A DNA stretch of 64,000 bases, from positions 1 through 64,000 of the forward strand of contig NZ_KZ679042.1 of assembly GCF_003024195.1 (NCBI RefSeq), given 5' to 3'. Positions 25,940 to 34,253 of the stretch are shown here, one piece after another (the first letter of the stretch is position 1; each line of letters begins with the position of its first letter). Both the position numbers and the translations under genes were made by a program. The notes beneath the pieces are model-generated. The model was not told where the DNA came from, ran no database searches, and saw nothing but the letters and a program-made list of their open reading frames with translations. The DNA comes from Streptomyces dioscori. Lineage in GTDB: Bacteria > Actinomycetota > Actinomycetes > Streptomycetales > Streptomycetaceae.

Positions 25940-27658
25940 CTACTGATAGACCCGTACGAAGTCGACGAGCATCTTGGACGGGAACGGAGTGCTCGCGTCC
26001 GTCGGGCCCGGCCAGTCACCGCCGACCGCGAGGTTGAGGATCATGTAGTGCGGGTGGTCGAAGATCCACGGCCCGCGTGTCTGCTCCACCTGGGCCTTGT
26101 CGAGGGAGAAGACCGTCCGGCCGTCCAGGCTGTAGGTGATGCCCTTGCTGTTCCAGTCGGCGGCCCAGGTGTGGAAGTCGTCGGAGAAGTCGGCGTTCCC
26201 GGGCAGGGTGTATGGCGAACCGATGCCGCCTCCGCCGTTGTAGGCGGGCGCGTGGACGGTCGAGTACGCCGTCTTCACGTCCTTGCCGAGGACCTCCACG
26301 ATGTCGATCTCGCCGTTGTACGGCCACGGCCGGCCCGTCAGGAAGTCGGCGCCCATCATCCAGAACGCGGGCCACAGACCGTTGCCCTTGGGCACCTTGA
26401 TGCGTGCTTCGACGCGCCCGTAGGTGAACTGGAACGTCGCTCCGGTGTTCATCCGCGCCGAGGTGTACTGGCAGGTGGTGCTGCCGCTCAACGGGTCGCG
26501 CGGGCACGACGATCCGGCGGTGGCCTCCTTGCGGGCCTCCATGACCAGGTGTCCCGACCCGTCCAGCGAGGCGTTGCGGTGGTCGGTGTAGTACTCCAGC
26601 TCGTTGTTCGGCCCGGTGCCCGGGTCGGCCCGCCACTTCGAGGCGTCGGGTTTCCCGCCCGCGGCGCCGTCGAACTCGTCGCTCCACACCAGCCGCGGCG
26701 GGTTCGCGGGGTCGCTCGGCAGGGGCGGTGGTGTGATCGGGGCGCCGCCGGTGCCGTACACCTGGAACTCCCACAGCGAGTAGCCGTAGGGCGTGGCGCG
26801 TTCCGTGCCGTACATGCGCACGTGGCGGCCGGAGCCGGAGACGGTCAGTGTCTGTTTGAAGCCGGTGCCGGACGTCGTCGAGTAGATCGGCGTCCAGTCG
26901 GTGCCGTTCGGTGAGACCTGGATCTGGAAGGACTTGGCGTAGGCGGGGTCCCACTGCAGGACGACCTTGTCGATCTGTGCCGTCGCGCCGAGGTCGATCG
27001 AGATCCAGCCCGGGTCGGTCCATCCGGTGGTGGAGCTGGTGGCCCAGCGGGAGGCGGGGTCCCGGTCGAACGCCCTGGCCGGTGTGCACTCCCAGCAGTT
27101 GCCGTCGCTCTGGGAGGAGGAGGCCGCGCCCGGCCTGCCGTAGGAGAGCAGTCCGCTCGGGTCGCCGCCTGAACCGCCGGCGGTGCCGTACACCTGGAAC
27201 TCCCAGAGCGAGTAGCCGTAGGCGGTGGCGCGTTGTGTTCCGTACATGCGCACATAGCGGCCGGTGCCGGTCACCGTCAGGTTCTGCGTGCCGCCCGTGC
27301 CCGTGGCCGTCTGGTGGACGGTGGTCCATCTCTGCGCGTCGCTCGACACCTCGATCCTGAAGGCAGTGCCGTACGCGGCTTCCCAGTTGAGGACGACCCG
27401 GCTGATCTCGGCACTTGCCCCGAGGTCGATCTGGATCCACTGCGGATCGGCGAAGGCGCTGGACCATCGGGTTCCGGGGTCTCCGTCGACGGCGCTGCGA
27501 GCGGTGAAGTCCCCCTCGGTGCTTGAGGCGGTGGCGGTCTTCCCCTGCGAGAGCAGGATCTCCGCAGCCTGTGCGGAAGGTGCGGGCAGAGCGATGAAAG
27601 TGAGTAGTGAGGCCGCGAGTGTCAGAAATAAGGCCAAGCGACGCAACTGCGCATGCAT
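25940..27658 (-). CDS. Secreted GH16 beta-glucanase with two discoidin (F5/8C) domains
   Basis: A 572-residue secreted endo-beta-glucanase. Signal peptide (RLALFLTLAASLLTFIALPA) ending AQA. Two discoidin/CBM32 domains occupy about 33-155 and 170-300; each ends with the near-identical RYVRMYGTQRATAYGYSLWE / RHVRMYGTERATPYGYSLWE block. A proline linker leads to the GH16 catalytic domain (about 318-572) with the active-site signature GEIDIVEVLG (nucleophile and acid/base in ExDxxE), preceded by LWPAFWMMG. Substrate is likely laminarin-type beta-1,3-glucan by family precedent. It is the first gene of the operon under a strong promoter with LacI-type operators. Confidence 0.9.
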   Translation of the reverse strand: MHAQLRRLALFLTLAASLLTFIALPAPSAQAAEILLSQGKTATASSTEGDFTARSAVDGDPGTRWSSAFADPQWIQIDLGASAEISRVVLNWEAAYGTAFRIEVSSDAQRWTTVHQTATGTGGTQNLTVTGTGRYVRMYGTQRATAYGYSLWEFQVYGTAGGSGGDPSGLLSYGRPGAASSSQSDGNCWECTPARAFDRDPASRWATSSTTGWTDPGWISIDLGATAQIDKVVLQWDPAYAKSFQIQVSPNGTDWTPIYSTTSGTGFKQTLTVSGSGRHVRMYGTERATPYGYSLWEFQVYGTGGAPITPPPLPSDPANPPRLVWSDEFDGAAGGKPDASKWRADPGTGPNNELEYYTDHRNASLDGSGHLVMEARKEATAGSSCPRDPLSGSTTCQYTSARMNTGATFQFTYGRVEARIKVPKGNGLWPAFWMMGADFLTGRPWPYNGEIDIVEVLGKDVKTAYSTVHAPAYNGGGGIGSPYTLPGNADFSDDFHTWAADWNSKGITYSLDGRTVFSLDKAQVEQTRGPWIFDHPHYMILNLAVGGDWPGPTDASTPFPSKMLVDFVRVYQ

Positions 27659-27687
27659 GGGCGACTCCTCAGGCGGGGGGTGAGGTG

Positions 27688-27701
27688 AGGGAGCGCTCCC
27701 T
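27688..27701. promoter_or_regulatory. LacI-type operator 1 for the GH16 operon
   Basis: AGGGAGCGCTCCCT is a perfect 14-bp palindrome with the central GC step typical of LacI-family sites (compare the CebR-type GGGAGCGCTCCC core). It begins at the predicted transcription start of the GH16 operon and ends 30 bp before its start codon, so binding would block transcription initiation. The adjacent divergent LacI gene is the obvious candidate. Confidence 0.75.
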
Positions 27702-27708
27702 GAAGGGG

Positions 27709-27737
27709 AGAATGGAGGCGTGCGTGACGGCTGTCAA
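27709..27737 (-). promoter_or_regulatory. Promoter of the GH16-DUF1996 operon
   Basis: On the minus strand, TTGACA (27737-27732) is followed after exactly 17 bp by CATTCT (27714-27709). The -35 is a perfect consensus. Predicted transcription start is near 27702, immediately before operator 1. Confidence 0.7.
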
Positions 27738-27786
27738 GGGCTGTTTCACCTTGTAAAAACAGCGATGTAACGCGTGCGACTCTTTC

Positions 27787-27800
27787 AGGGAGCGGTCCCT
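27787..27800. promoter_or_regulatory. LacI-type operator 2
   Basis: AGGGAGCGGTCCCT matches operator 1 except for one central base. Its centre is 99 bp from that of operator 1, allowing looping, and it lies between the GH16 promoter and the divergent LacI gene, so it may also serve autoregulation. Confidence 0.6.
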
Positions 27801-27987
27801 CACGACGCTTTGGCCGCGCGTCGTGGCCGAGGGCGACACAGGGGGCGAAGGGCTCTTGGGCATGCTCATGACGCCCCGGCCTGCGGATACGCTGCTCACA
27901 ACGTCATGACGCTGAGCCGGAGGTCGCCCTGATGAGAAAACCCGCCCCGCGCACGAACCCGGGCGGCGGCACAGGGGACGGACAGGG

Positions 27988-28980
27988 ATGAAACGCCCCA
28001 CTCTGGAAGTGGTCGCCGCCCGGGCGGGCGTGTCCAAATCGAGCGTCTCCCGCGTCATCAACGGCGAGACGACGGTCGCCCCGGAGATCCGGGACGTCGT
28101 CATGCGCGCGGTCCACGAACTGGGTTACGTGCCCAACGGGGCCGCCCGCAACCTCGTCACCCGGCGCACCGACACCCTCGCCGTGGTGGTCTCCGACCCG
28201 CCGCAGGGAGTCGTCTCCGACGACCCCCTCTTCTCCTCCGTGGTCCGCGCCGTCAGCAGAGAGCTGGAGAAGGCGGGCAAACGGCTCGTCCTCATGCTCG
28301 CGGAATCGGACCAGAGCCGGACCCGAGTGGTGCAGTACATCGCCGGCGGGCACGTGGACGGCGTGCTCCTGGTCGCCCTGCACGGTACGGATTCCCTGCC
28401 GGCCGCGCTCGCCCGGCAGGGTCTGCCCGTCGTGTCCTTCAACCGCACCTCCGCACAGGACGTCCCGTACGTGGCGCTGGACAACGCCGGCGGAGCGGCA
28501 CTGGCCGTACGTCACCTTCTGGAGCGCGGCCGGCGCCGGATCGCCACCATCACCGGGCCGCTCGAACTCTTCGAGGCGCGAGAGCGCCTGGACGGCTACC
28601 GGCAGACGCTGCGTGACACCGGCCGTCGATCGATCGTGGCGCTGGGCGACTTCACGAGAGTCTCCGGCGCCGAAGCCATGCGCCAGCTCCTGGAGGACGA
28701 TCCCGACCTCGACGCGGTGTTCGCGTCCAACGACCTGATGGCGATCGGGGCTCTGCGCACCCTCCAGAAGGCGGGCCGACGCGTTCCCGAGGACGTGGCG
28801 GTGATCGGCTTCGACGACATCGAGGCCGCGTCCTACACGAGCCCCGCGCTCACCTCGGTACGCAGCCCGATGGCGGACCAGGCGACCGCGGCCGTCCACC
28901 TGCTCCTCAATCTGATCGACGGCGGCCCCACGGACCCGGTGATCATGCCGAACGAACTGGTGGTACGGGAGTCGACCTAG
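27988..28980 (+). CDS. LacI-family transcriptional regulator
   Basis: A 330-residue repressor. The N-terminal helix-turn-helix and hinge (LEVVAARAGVSKSSVSRVIN, then RNLVTRRTDTLAVVV) precede a periplasmic-binding-protein-like sugar domain (about 60-330) with VDGVLLVAL, FNRTSAQDVPYVALDNAGGA, FASNDLMAIGAL and VAVIGFDDIEAASYTSPALT. It is divergent from the GH16 operon, and two LacI-type palindromes lie between them. Control of the glucanase genes by a glucan-derived oligosaccharide is the simplest reading. A hairpin terminator follows the stop. Confidence 0.92.
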   Translation: MKRPTLEVVAARAGVSKSSVSRVINGETTVAPEIRDVVMRAVHELGYVPNGAARNLVTRRTDTLAVVVSDPPQGVVSDDPLFSSVVRAVSRELEKAGKRLVLMLAESDQSRTRVVQYIAGGHVDGVLLVALHGTDSLPAALARQGLPVVSFNRTSAQDVPYVALDNAGGAALAVRHLLERGRRRIATITGPLELFEARERLDGYRQTLRDTGRRSIVALGDFTRVSGAEAMRQLLEDDPDLDAVFASNDLMAIGALRTLQKAGRRVPEDVAVIGFDDIEAASYTSPALTSVRSPMADQATAAVHLLLNLIDGGPTDPVIMPNELVVREST

Positions 28981-28986
28981 CAGTTC

Positions 28987-29033
28987 GCTTCGGCAAAGGC
29001 TGTGGCTGTGGCTGTGGCTGTGGCTGCCGAAGC
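28987..29033. terminator. Hairpin with GGCTGT tandem repeat in the loop
   Basis: Arms GCTTCGGCA (28987-28995) and TGCCGAAGC (29025-29033) are exact complements. The loop holds four tandem GGCTGT hexamers from 28999. It lies between the converging LacI and VOC genes and probably terminates both; the hexamer run is a slippage tract. Confidence 0.6.
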
Positions 29034-29088
29034 GATGACACCGAGCGGCGCGGCGGCTGTCGCGACCGTCAGTCCGTCGTGGCTGCGC

Positions 29089-29523
29089 TCAGTCGATACA
29101 GAATTCGTTGCCCTCGATGTCGAGCATCGGGATGCATGACTCGTTCTCCTCATCGGCGTACAGCGTTTGCACGTGCGTCGCGCCGAGCGCGACCAGCCGT
29201 GCGCACTCGGCTTCGAGGGCGGCGAGGCGCTCGTCCCCCACGAGCCCGGTGCCGACCCGGACGTCGAGATGCACGCGGTTCTTGACGGTCTTGCCCTCGG
29301 GGACGCGCTGGAAGTACAGACGTGGGCCCACGCCGGAGGGATCACTGCAGGCGAACCACGCATCCTGCTTCCCAGGGGGCAGGGTGCGGTTGACGTCGTC
29401 CCAGGTGGTGAACCCCTCCGGCGGCGGCGGTGTCACGTACCCCAGCACCTCGCACCAGAAGCGTGCGACGCGCTCAGGTTCTGCGCAGTCGAAGGTGACT
29501 TGGAACTTCCTGATCGCTGACAT
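29089..29523 (-). CDS. VOC (glyoxalase/bleomycin-resistance fold) family protein
   Basis: A 144-residue single-domain VOC protein. It starts KFQVTFDCAEPERVARFWCE, the first beta-alpha-beta module, and ends HVQTLYADEENESCIPMLDIEGNEFCID. Between them lies LYFQRVPEGKTVKNRVHLDV, with the His-Leu-Asp of the metal-site strand. The family includes glyoxalases, dioxygenases and drug-binding proteins, and members of this type in streptomycetes are uncharacterised. It converges with the LacI gene. Confidence 0.85.
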   Translation of the reverse strand: MSAIRKFQVTFDCAEPERVARFWCEVLGYVTPPPPEGFTTWDDVNRTLPPGKQDAWFACSDPSGVGPRLYFQRVPEGKTVKNRVHLDVRVGTGLVGDERLAALEAECARLVALGATHVQTLYADEENESCIPMLDIEGNEFCID

Positions 29524-29805
29524 CGGCGCACCGTATCGCGTACCAGGGGGCTCCGCCGCTCAATTCTTCAGGCGGAGCCGCCCGTCGCCCCTCGCGCCCG
29601 GGGCCGACCGCGGACTCGGCGCCCTGCCATCCGCTCCGACGGCGTCGTGGCCCGGGCCGGTGGGCCCTCCCCCGACAGCGAAGCATGCGGGGAGGCCGCC
29701 ACCTGCTGGTTCGCCGGCCCTGAGCCACAGAGCCACTGGCACGCCGCCCGACCGGCAGGCCACCAAGCCTGACTGTTACTTATCCGCGCACCCCTGGGGT
29801 GTGAT

Positions 29806-29834
29806 TGTTTCGCGTTCGTAGGACGAATACTCTT
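29806..29834 (+). promoter_or_regulatory. Promoter with palindrome upstream of the AraC gene
   Basis: TTGTTT (29806-29811), a 17-bp spacer and TACTCT (29829-29834) resemble a sigma-70 promoter. Within the spacer, TTCGT-AGG-ACGAA (29816-29828) is a perfect short palindrome, a possible operator. The remainder of 29524-29908 shows no gene. Confidence 0.45.
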
Positions 29835-29908
29835 TTCCGGTCTTGTGGCGTTGAGCTACGGCCGCTGCGAATTTCTGCCGGAACGGGGAGACGGGGAGAC
29901 GGGGAGCA

Positions 29909-30859
29909 ATGAACTCACTGTTGTTCGACAGCGACGACTTGAGCCTGACGGAGGACTTCCTCAGTCAGGCCTACGCCCGCCTGCACATCGGCCACAGCGG
30001 AAGCAGTGGCATCCGAACCCGTATGCGCCGCGGCATCATGCCGTCCGTCACCGTGGACGAACTCGACTTCAACTACGAGATGAGCTACGCGGTGACGCCG
30101 CTCGGCAGACTCAGTCTGTGCACGGTGCACGAAGGCACGGTCGCGGACAACACGTTTCACGGTGTCACCGACACCTACGGGCCCGGTGACATCGCCGTGC
30201 TGGCGCCGCCGGACCTGCCGTACTCGGGCCGCATCCGCAGTACCCGCTACAACGTGACGATGCTGGACACCCATCTGTTGAACCAGGTGGCCGACCCCGG
30301 GCAGTCCGGCGCCCCGGTACGGCTGACCAGTCATCGGCCGCACTCCCCCGCCGCCGCAGGTCAGTTGAAGCGCTTCATCGTGCACCTTCGCGATCACGTG
30401 CTCTCCGACCCGGCCCTCTGTGAGGAGCCACTGGTCGTCTCGGCCGGCAGTCAGATGCTGGCCGCCGGCATTCTGGCGGCTTTCCCGCACTCGACCCGTA
30501 CCGACGCGGCCGCGCAGGACCGCAACGACGCGCACTCCCTGACCCTGCGCCGAGCCATCGCCCACATCGACGACCACGCCGAAGAGCCCATCACCGTCGC
30601 CGACATCGCCGCCGCGGCCCATGTCACCATTCGTGCTCTGCAGTACGCCTTCCGCCGTCACCTCGACACCACACCCACCGCGCACCTGCGCGGGGTGAGG
30701 CTGGCGCACGCGCACCGGGAGCTGCGTTCGGCGGACCCGGGCACCGGCGCCACGGTGACGGGTATCGCCGCCCGCTGGGGGTTCCATCAGCCCAGCCGTT
30801 TCGCCGCCGCCTACCGTGCCGTCTACGGCGTCCTGCCCTCCCACACCCTCCGTACGTGA
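29909..30859 (+). CDS. AraC-family transcriptional regulator
   Basis: A 316-residue regulator. The N-terminal AraC-binding-like sensor spans about 1-180 (ELDFNYEMSYAVTPLGRLSL, GDIAVLAPPDLPYSG). The C-terminal double HTH is at about 215-316 (ITVADIAAAAHVTIRALQYA, then VTGIAARWGFHQPSRFAAAY). The start follows three tandem ACGGGGAG units at about 29884-29906, each able to pair with 16S rRNA. There is no adjacent operon to suggest a target. A 10-bp-stem terminator follows. Confidence 0.88.
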   Translation: MNSLLFDSDDLSLTEDFLSQAYARLHIGHSGSSGIRTRMRRGIMPSVTVDELDFNYEMSYAVTPLGRLSLCTVHEGTVADNTFHGVTDTYGPGDIAVLAPPDLPYSGRIRSTRYNVTMLDTHLLNQVADPGQSGAPVRLTSHRPHSPAAAGQLKRFIVHLRDHVLSDPALCEEPLVVSAGSQMLAAGILAAFPHSTRTDAAAQDRNDAHSLTLRRAIAHIDDHAEEPITVADIAAAAHVTIRALQYAFRRHLDTTPTAHLRGVRLAHAHRELRSADPGTGATVTGIAARWGFHQPSRFAAAYRAVYGVLPSHTLRT

Positions 30860-30924
30860 CAGCCACCGGGGAGTCACAGCGTCTCGCGCATTTTCCCGTT
30901 GGCTCCATGTCCCGTTGTCTGTAA

Positions 30925-30956
30925 CCGGGCTCGTACCGCCGACAGCACGAGCCCGG
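30925..30956. terminator. Terminator after the AraC gene
   Basis: CCGGGCTCGT (30925-30934) and ACGAGCCCGG (30947-30956) are perfect 10-bp arms with a 12-base loop, 66 bp after the AraC stop codon. Confidence 0.7.
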
Positions 30957-31400
30957 CTGCATGTCCACACGACGTCGGTACGGACCCTGTGCTCGACGGG
31001 CGGCAGGGTCCAGGTCGCCCCGGGCCGAGCACTCCCGACCGGCAACATGATGTAGGTCGCCGGCCGAACGGGTCGCCGTACGGACGCCGCCGGCATGAGG
31101 TCAATGCTTCCTGCCGTACGGGCGTTGCGCTGCACAGCAGACGAAATGCGGGGCGAGGAAGGTCCTTTGAACGAAACCGGTGCGCGCCGGCTACGGCGCC
31201 GTCGTACCGGCGGGCATCAGGAGCGGCGGCCGAAGAAGGTCCTGATCTCGCGCAGGATGCGCCGGAGAACTGTTCACGCCACGCGACGAGGGCGTACGCG
31301 ACGGCGCCGCCGGCGTCGTCATGGGCAGGTCGATGGCGATCACCGTATGACGGTGGTTCTCCTTGTCATGCCGGAGGTGGGCGCGGTCAGGCGTGCCGAT
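30957..31400. other. Region without a supported gene
   Basis: About 440 bp. A minus-strand stretch near 31180-31350 has a coding-like bias and reads HTVIAIDLP, reminiscent of an alpha/beta-hydrolase start, but frames break and no start or stop fits. It may be decayed sequence, in keeping with the SDR remnant beside it. Confidence 0.35.
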
Positions 31401-31757
31401 TCAGGCGCCGGTGGTGAAGGAACTCCGGGCCGAGGCCAGGAACACCGCGGCGGCGACTTCCTCGGGGCGGCCGATGCGGGCCAGTGGGATGAGACTGCTC
31501 ATCCGGTCCCGGACCTGCCGCCGCCCTGCGGCGTCGTGGGCTCCGGCCGAGACGTAGGTGGCGGGGGTGTCGACGGGTCCGGGGCTCAGGACGTTGACGC
31601 GGCTCCCGCGTTGACGAAGAGGGTGTCCAGCCGACCGTGGCGGTGCGTGATCGCGCTGATGACCTGGTCCACGGAGTGTGGGTCGGCGACGGCCGCATAC
31701 GCGAATGCGACCGTCGAGCCGCCGGTCAGGACCTCCGGCTGATCCCCGCCGCCGGAG
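31401..31757 (-). pseudogene. Short-chain dehydrogenase remnant with a central deletion and frameshift
   Basis: The 5' part (about 31757-31605) reads VADPHSVDQVISAITHRHGR then LDTLFVNAGAA, the NAG region of an SDR. It then changes frame directly into RVNVLSPGPVDTPATYVSAG and RIGRPEEVAAAVFLASARSS, the C-terminal SDR block ending at 31401. The catalytic Ser-Tyr-Lys segment in between is deleted, about 80 residues, and the junction shifts frame. The N-terminal cofactor motif is also missing. It lies immediately downstream of the ugd operon. Confidence 0.8.
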
Positions 31758-31789
31758 TGCCCTGCCCGCTTACCGGCGGCCGTCGCAGC

Positions 31790-31840
31790 GCACTCAGTCG
31801 CGGATCGGTCGGTCGTCGAGCACTCAGTCGCGGATCGGTC
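31790..31840. repeat. 21-bp direct repeat covering the ugd stop codon
   Basis: GCACTCAGTCGCGGATCGGT plus C occurs at 31790-31810 and again at 31820-31840, a 30-bp period. The right copy contains the last codons and stop of the leftward ugd gene, so the left copy is a duplicated gene end (IRD-stop). Confidence 0.8.
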
Positions 31841-33272
31841 CGCTTCGCGGGCGGCCGAGCGCCCGGTACTCCCAGCCGGCCGCGCGCCAGCGGGACGCGT
31901 CCAGGGTGTTCCGGCCGTCGATGATGCGCTGCCCGGCCACCGTGACGCCCAGGGCGCGTGGATCGATGTCCTCGAACTCCGGCCATTCGGTGAGGTGGAG
32001 CAGGACGTCGCTTCCGACGGCCGCCTTGGTGACGGAGTCGGCGAAGGACAGCGCCGGGAACACCTTGCGCGCGTTGTCCATCGCCATGGGGTCGTAGACG
32101 ACCACCTCGGCACCCTCCCGCTCGATGAGGTCGGCCACCGCGAGCGCCGGTGAGTCCCGTATGTCGTCGGAGCCGGGCTTGAAGGCCGCCCCCAGGACCG
32201 CGATCCGCCGCCCGCACAGGTCGCCCCCGCTCAGCTCCCTCGCCAGGCCGACCACCGCGTCACGCCGCCGCAGGTTGACCTCGTCGGCCTGGTGCAGAAA
32301 CCTCACGGCCCGGCCGACGCCCAGTTCTTCGGCCCTGGCCGTGAAGGCGCGGATGTCCTTGGGCAGGCAGCCGCCGCCGAAGCCGACCCCCGGGCGCAGG
32401 AAGCGGCCACCGATCCTGGGGTCGTGGGAGAGTGCCTGCGCCAACGGCAGGACGTCGGCTCCCGCCGCCTCGCAGACCTCGGCCATGGCGTTGATGAAGG
32501 AGATCTTCATGGCCAGGAAGGAGTTCGCGGCGACCTTCACCAGTTCCGCGGTCGCCAGGTCGGCGACCACCAACGGCACCGGCTCGCGCTCTTCGGCCGG
32601 TTCGAGCAGCGGTGCGTAGACCTCGCGCAGCAGCCGCTCCGCCCGGTCCGACGTGACGCCGAAGACGAGCCGGTCGGGCCGCAGGGTGTCCTGCACCGCG
32701 AATCCCTCGCGCAGGAACTCCGGGTTCCACGCCACTTCCGCGCCCTGTCCCGCCGGTGCGAGCTGTGCGAGCAGCGCCTCCAGGCGGGCGGCCGTGCCGA
32801 CCGGGACGGTGGACTTGCCCACCAGCAGGCAGGGGCGTGTCAGGTGCGGGCCGAGTGCCTGAACCGCGCCGTCCACGTACCGCAGGTCGGCGCCCGGCCC
32901 GTCGGTGCGCTGCGGGGTGCCGACGCACAGGAAGTGGACGTCGGCGAAGGCCGCGGCCTCCTCGTAGGACGTGGTGAACCGCAGTCGTCCGGTGGCGAGT
33001 TGGTCGCGCAGGAGGTCTTCGAGGCCGGGTTCGTAGAACGGGAGCCGGCCGGCCGAGAGGGCGGCGACTTTCTCGGCGTCCACGTCCAGGCCCAGCGTCT
33101 CGAAGCCGAGTGCGGCCATGCAGACCGCATGGGTGGCTCCCAGGTATCCGGTGCCGATCACGGAGAGACGGCGGGCACGGGGTAAGGGGGGTGCGGCAGT
33201 GACTGTTGCGGTCCTGCTCTGCGCGGACGCGGACTTGCTCTGCACGGACTTGCTTAGCACAGGGGGCTCCAT
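31824..33272 (-). CDS. ugd: UDP-glucose 6-dehydrogenase
   Basis: A 482-residue NAD-dependent enzyme that oxidises UDP-glucose twice to UDP-glucuronate. The Rossmann motif VIGTGYLGATHAV begins at residue 38, CVGTP is at 116-120, the WNPEFLREG block at 182-190, and catalytic Cys302 lies in GFGGGCLPKDIRAF. The C-terminal UDP-binding domain has LGAAFKPGSDDIRDSP. About 33 polar residues precede the core; the real start may be slightly downstream. It is the last gene of the seven-gene leftward operon, 27 bp after rarD, and would supply UDP-glucuronate to the decarboxylase-like enzyme in the same operon. Confidence 0.9.
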   Translation of the reverse strand: MEPPVLSKSVQSKSASAQSRTATVTAAPPLPRARRLSVIGTGYLGATHAVCMAALGFETLGLDVDAEKVAALSAGRLPFYEPGLEDLLRDQLATGRLRFTTSYEEAAAFADVHFLCVGTPQRTDGPGADLRYVDGAVQALGPHLTRPCLLVGKSTVPVGTAARLEALLAQLAPAGQGAEVAWNPEFLREGFAVQDTLRPDRLVFGVTSDRAERLLREVYAPLLEPAEEREPVPLVVADLATAELVKVAANSFLAMKISFINAMAEVCEAAGADVLPLAQALSHDPRIGGRFLRPGVGFGGGCLPKDIRAFTARAEELGVGRAVRFLHQADEVNLRRRDAVVGLARELSGGDLCGRRIAVLGAAFKPGSDDIRDSPALAVADLIEREGAEVVVYDPMAMDNARKVFPALSFADSVTKAAVGSDVLLHLTEWPEFEDIDPRALGVTVAGQRIIDGRNTLDASRWRAAGWEYRALGRPRSGPIRD

Positions 33273-33299
33273 GGTGTCGTCGGTTCGGCGGCGTGTCAG

Positions 33300-34253
33300 T
33301 CACTCTTCGGGGGTACGCAGTTCCGCCCGGACGGGCTGCGCGGCGGGCGCGCGCTTCCTGCGCCGTGCGCTCTGCCGGTCCTGCTCGCGCAGCGCGTCGG
33401 TGCTCAGCAGGGCCAGCGCGATCCAGATCAGGACGAAGCCGCTCCACCGCGAGGCCGGCATCTCCTCGTGGAACAGCACGACGCCGATGAGCAGTTGCAG
33501 CACCGGCGTCAGGTACTGGAGAAGCCCGATCGTGGCCAGCGGCATCCGCCGGGCGGCTGCCGCGAACAGGAGGAGCGGGGCGACGACCGTCACGCCGCCC
33601 GCGGCGAGGAGCACGGCGTGCCAGGGGGCGTCCTGGGTGAAGGTCCCGTGCCCGGTGGCCGTGTAGAAGGCAAGTCCGGCCGCGGCGAGGGGGGCGAGGG
33701 TGAGTGCCTCGGTGGTGAGCCCGGCGAGCGCTTCGACGTCCTCGCCGACCTGTTTCTTGATCAGCCCGTAGAGGCCGAACGAGGTGGCGAGGATCAGCGC
33801 GATCCAGGGTGGCCGGCCGTAGTCGATGGTGACGACGAGCACGGCCAGGGCTCCTGTGGAGACCGCCGCCCATTGCAGAGGACGCAGCCGTTCCCGCCGT
33901 ACGAGCACGGCCAGCGCCACGGTGACCAGCGGGTTGATGAAGTAGCCCAGCGACGCCTCGATGACGCGGTCGGCGTTCACGGCGTACACGTAGCAGCCCG
34001 AGTTCACCGCGAGTACGGCGGCCGCTCCCGCGAGCGCCGACACCCGCCGGCCCCGGCGCAGCAGCGCGCGCAGCCGGCCCACGGTGCCGGTGGCCGCGAC
34101 CACCAGCAGGCAGACCGGCAGCGTCCACAGGAGTCGCTGCAGCAGTATCTCCAGGGTGCTGGAGCTTTCCAGGAGCCGGAAGTACAGCGGGAACAGGCCC
34201 CACAGCACGTAGGCGGCGACCCCGTACAAGCCTCCTCGGCGTGTGTCGTTCAC
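33300..34253 (-). CDS. rarD: RarD/EamA-family transporter
   Basis: A 317-residue membrane protein with ten hydrophobic helices in two EamA repeats. The RarD subfamily is indicated by GGLYGVAAYVLWGLFPLYFR at the N-terminus, ASLGYFINPLVTVALAVLV, and GLLQYLTPVLQLLIGVVLFH. The GTG start at 34253 overlaps the aminotransferase stop (GTGA), so the two are translationally coupled. In this biosynthetic-looking operon it is the only transporter and is a candidate exporter of the product; some RarD proteins act in chloramphenicol sensitivity or amino-acid export. The C-terminus carries a basic tail of about 35 residues. Confidence 0.88.
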   Translation of the reverse strand: MNDTRRGGLYGVAAYVLWGLFPLYFRLLESSSTLEILLQRLLWTLPVCLLVVAATGTVGRLRALLRRGRRVSALAGAAAVLAVNSGCYVYAVNADRVIEASLGYFINPLVTVALAVLVRRERLRPLQWAAVSTGALAVLVVTIDYGRPPWIALILATSFGLYGLIKKQVGEDVEALAGLTTEALTLAPLAAAGLAFYTATGHGTFTQDAPWHAVLLAAGGVTVVAPLLLFAAAARRMPLATIGLLQYLTPVLQLLIGVVLFHEEMPASRWSGFVLIWIALALLSTDALREQDRQSARRRKRAPAAQPVRAELRTPEE

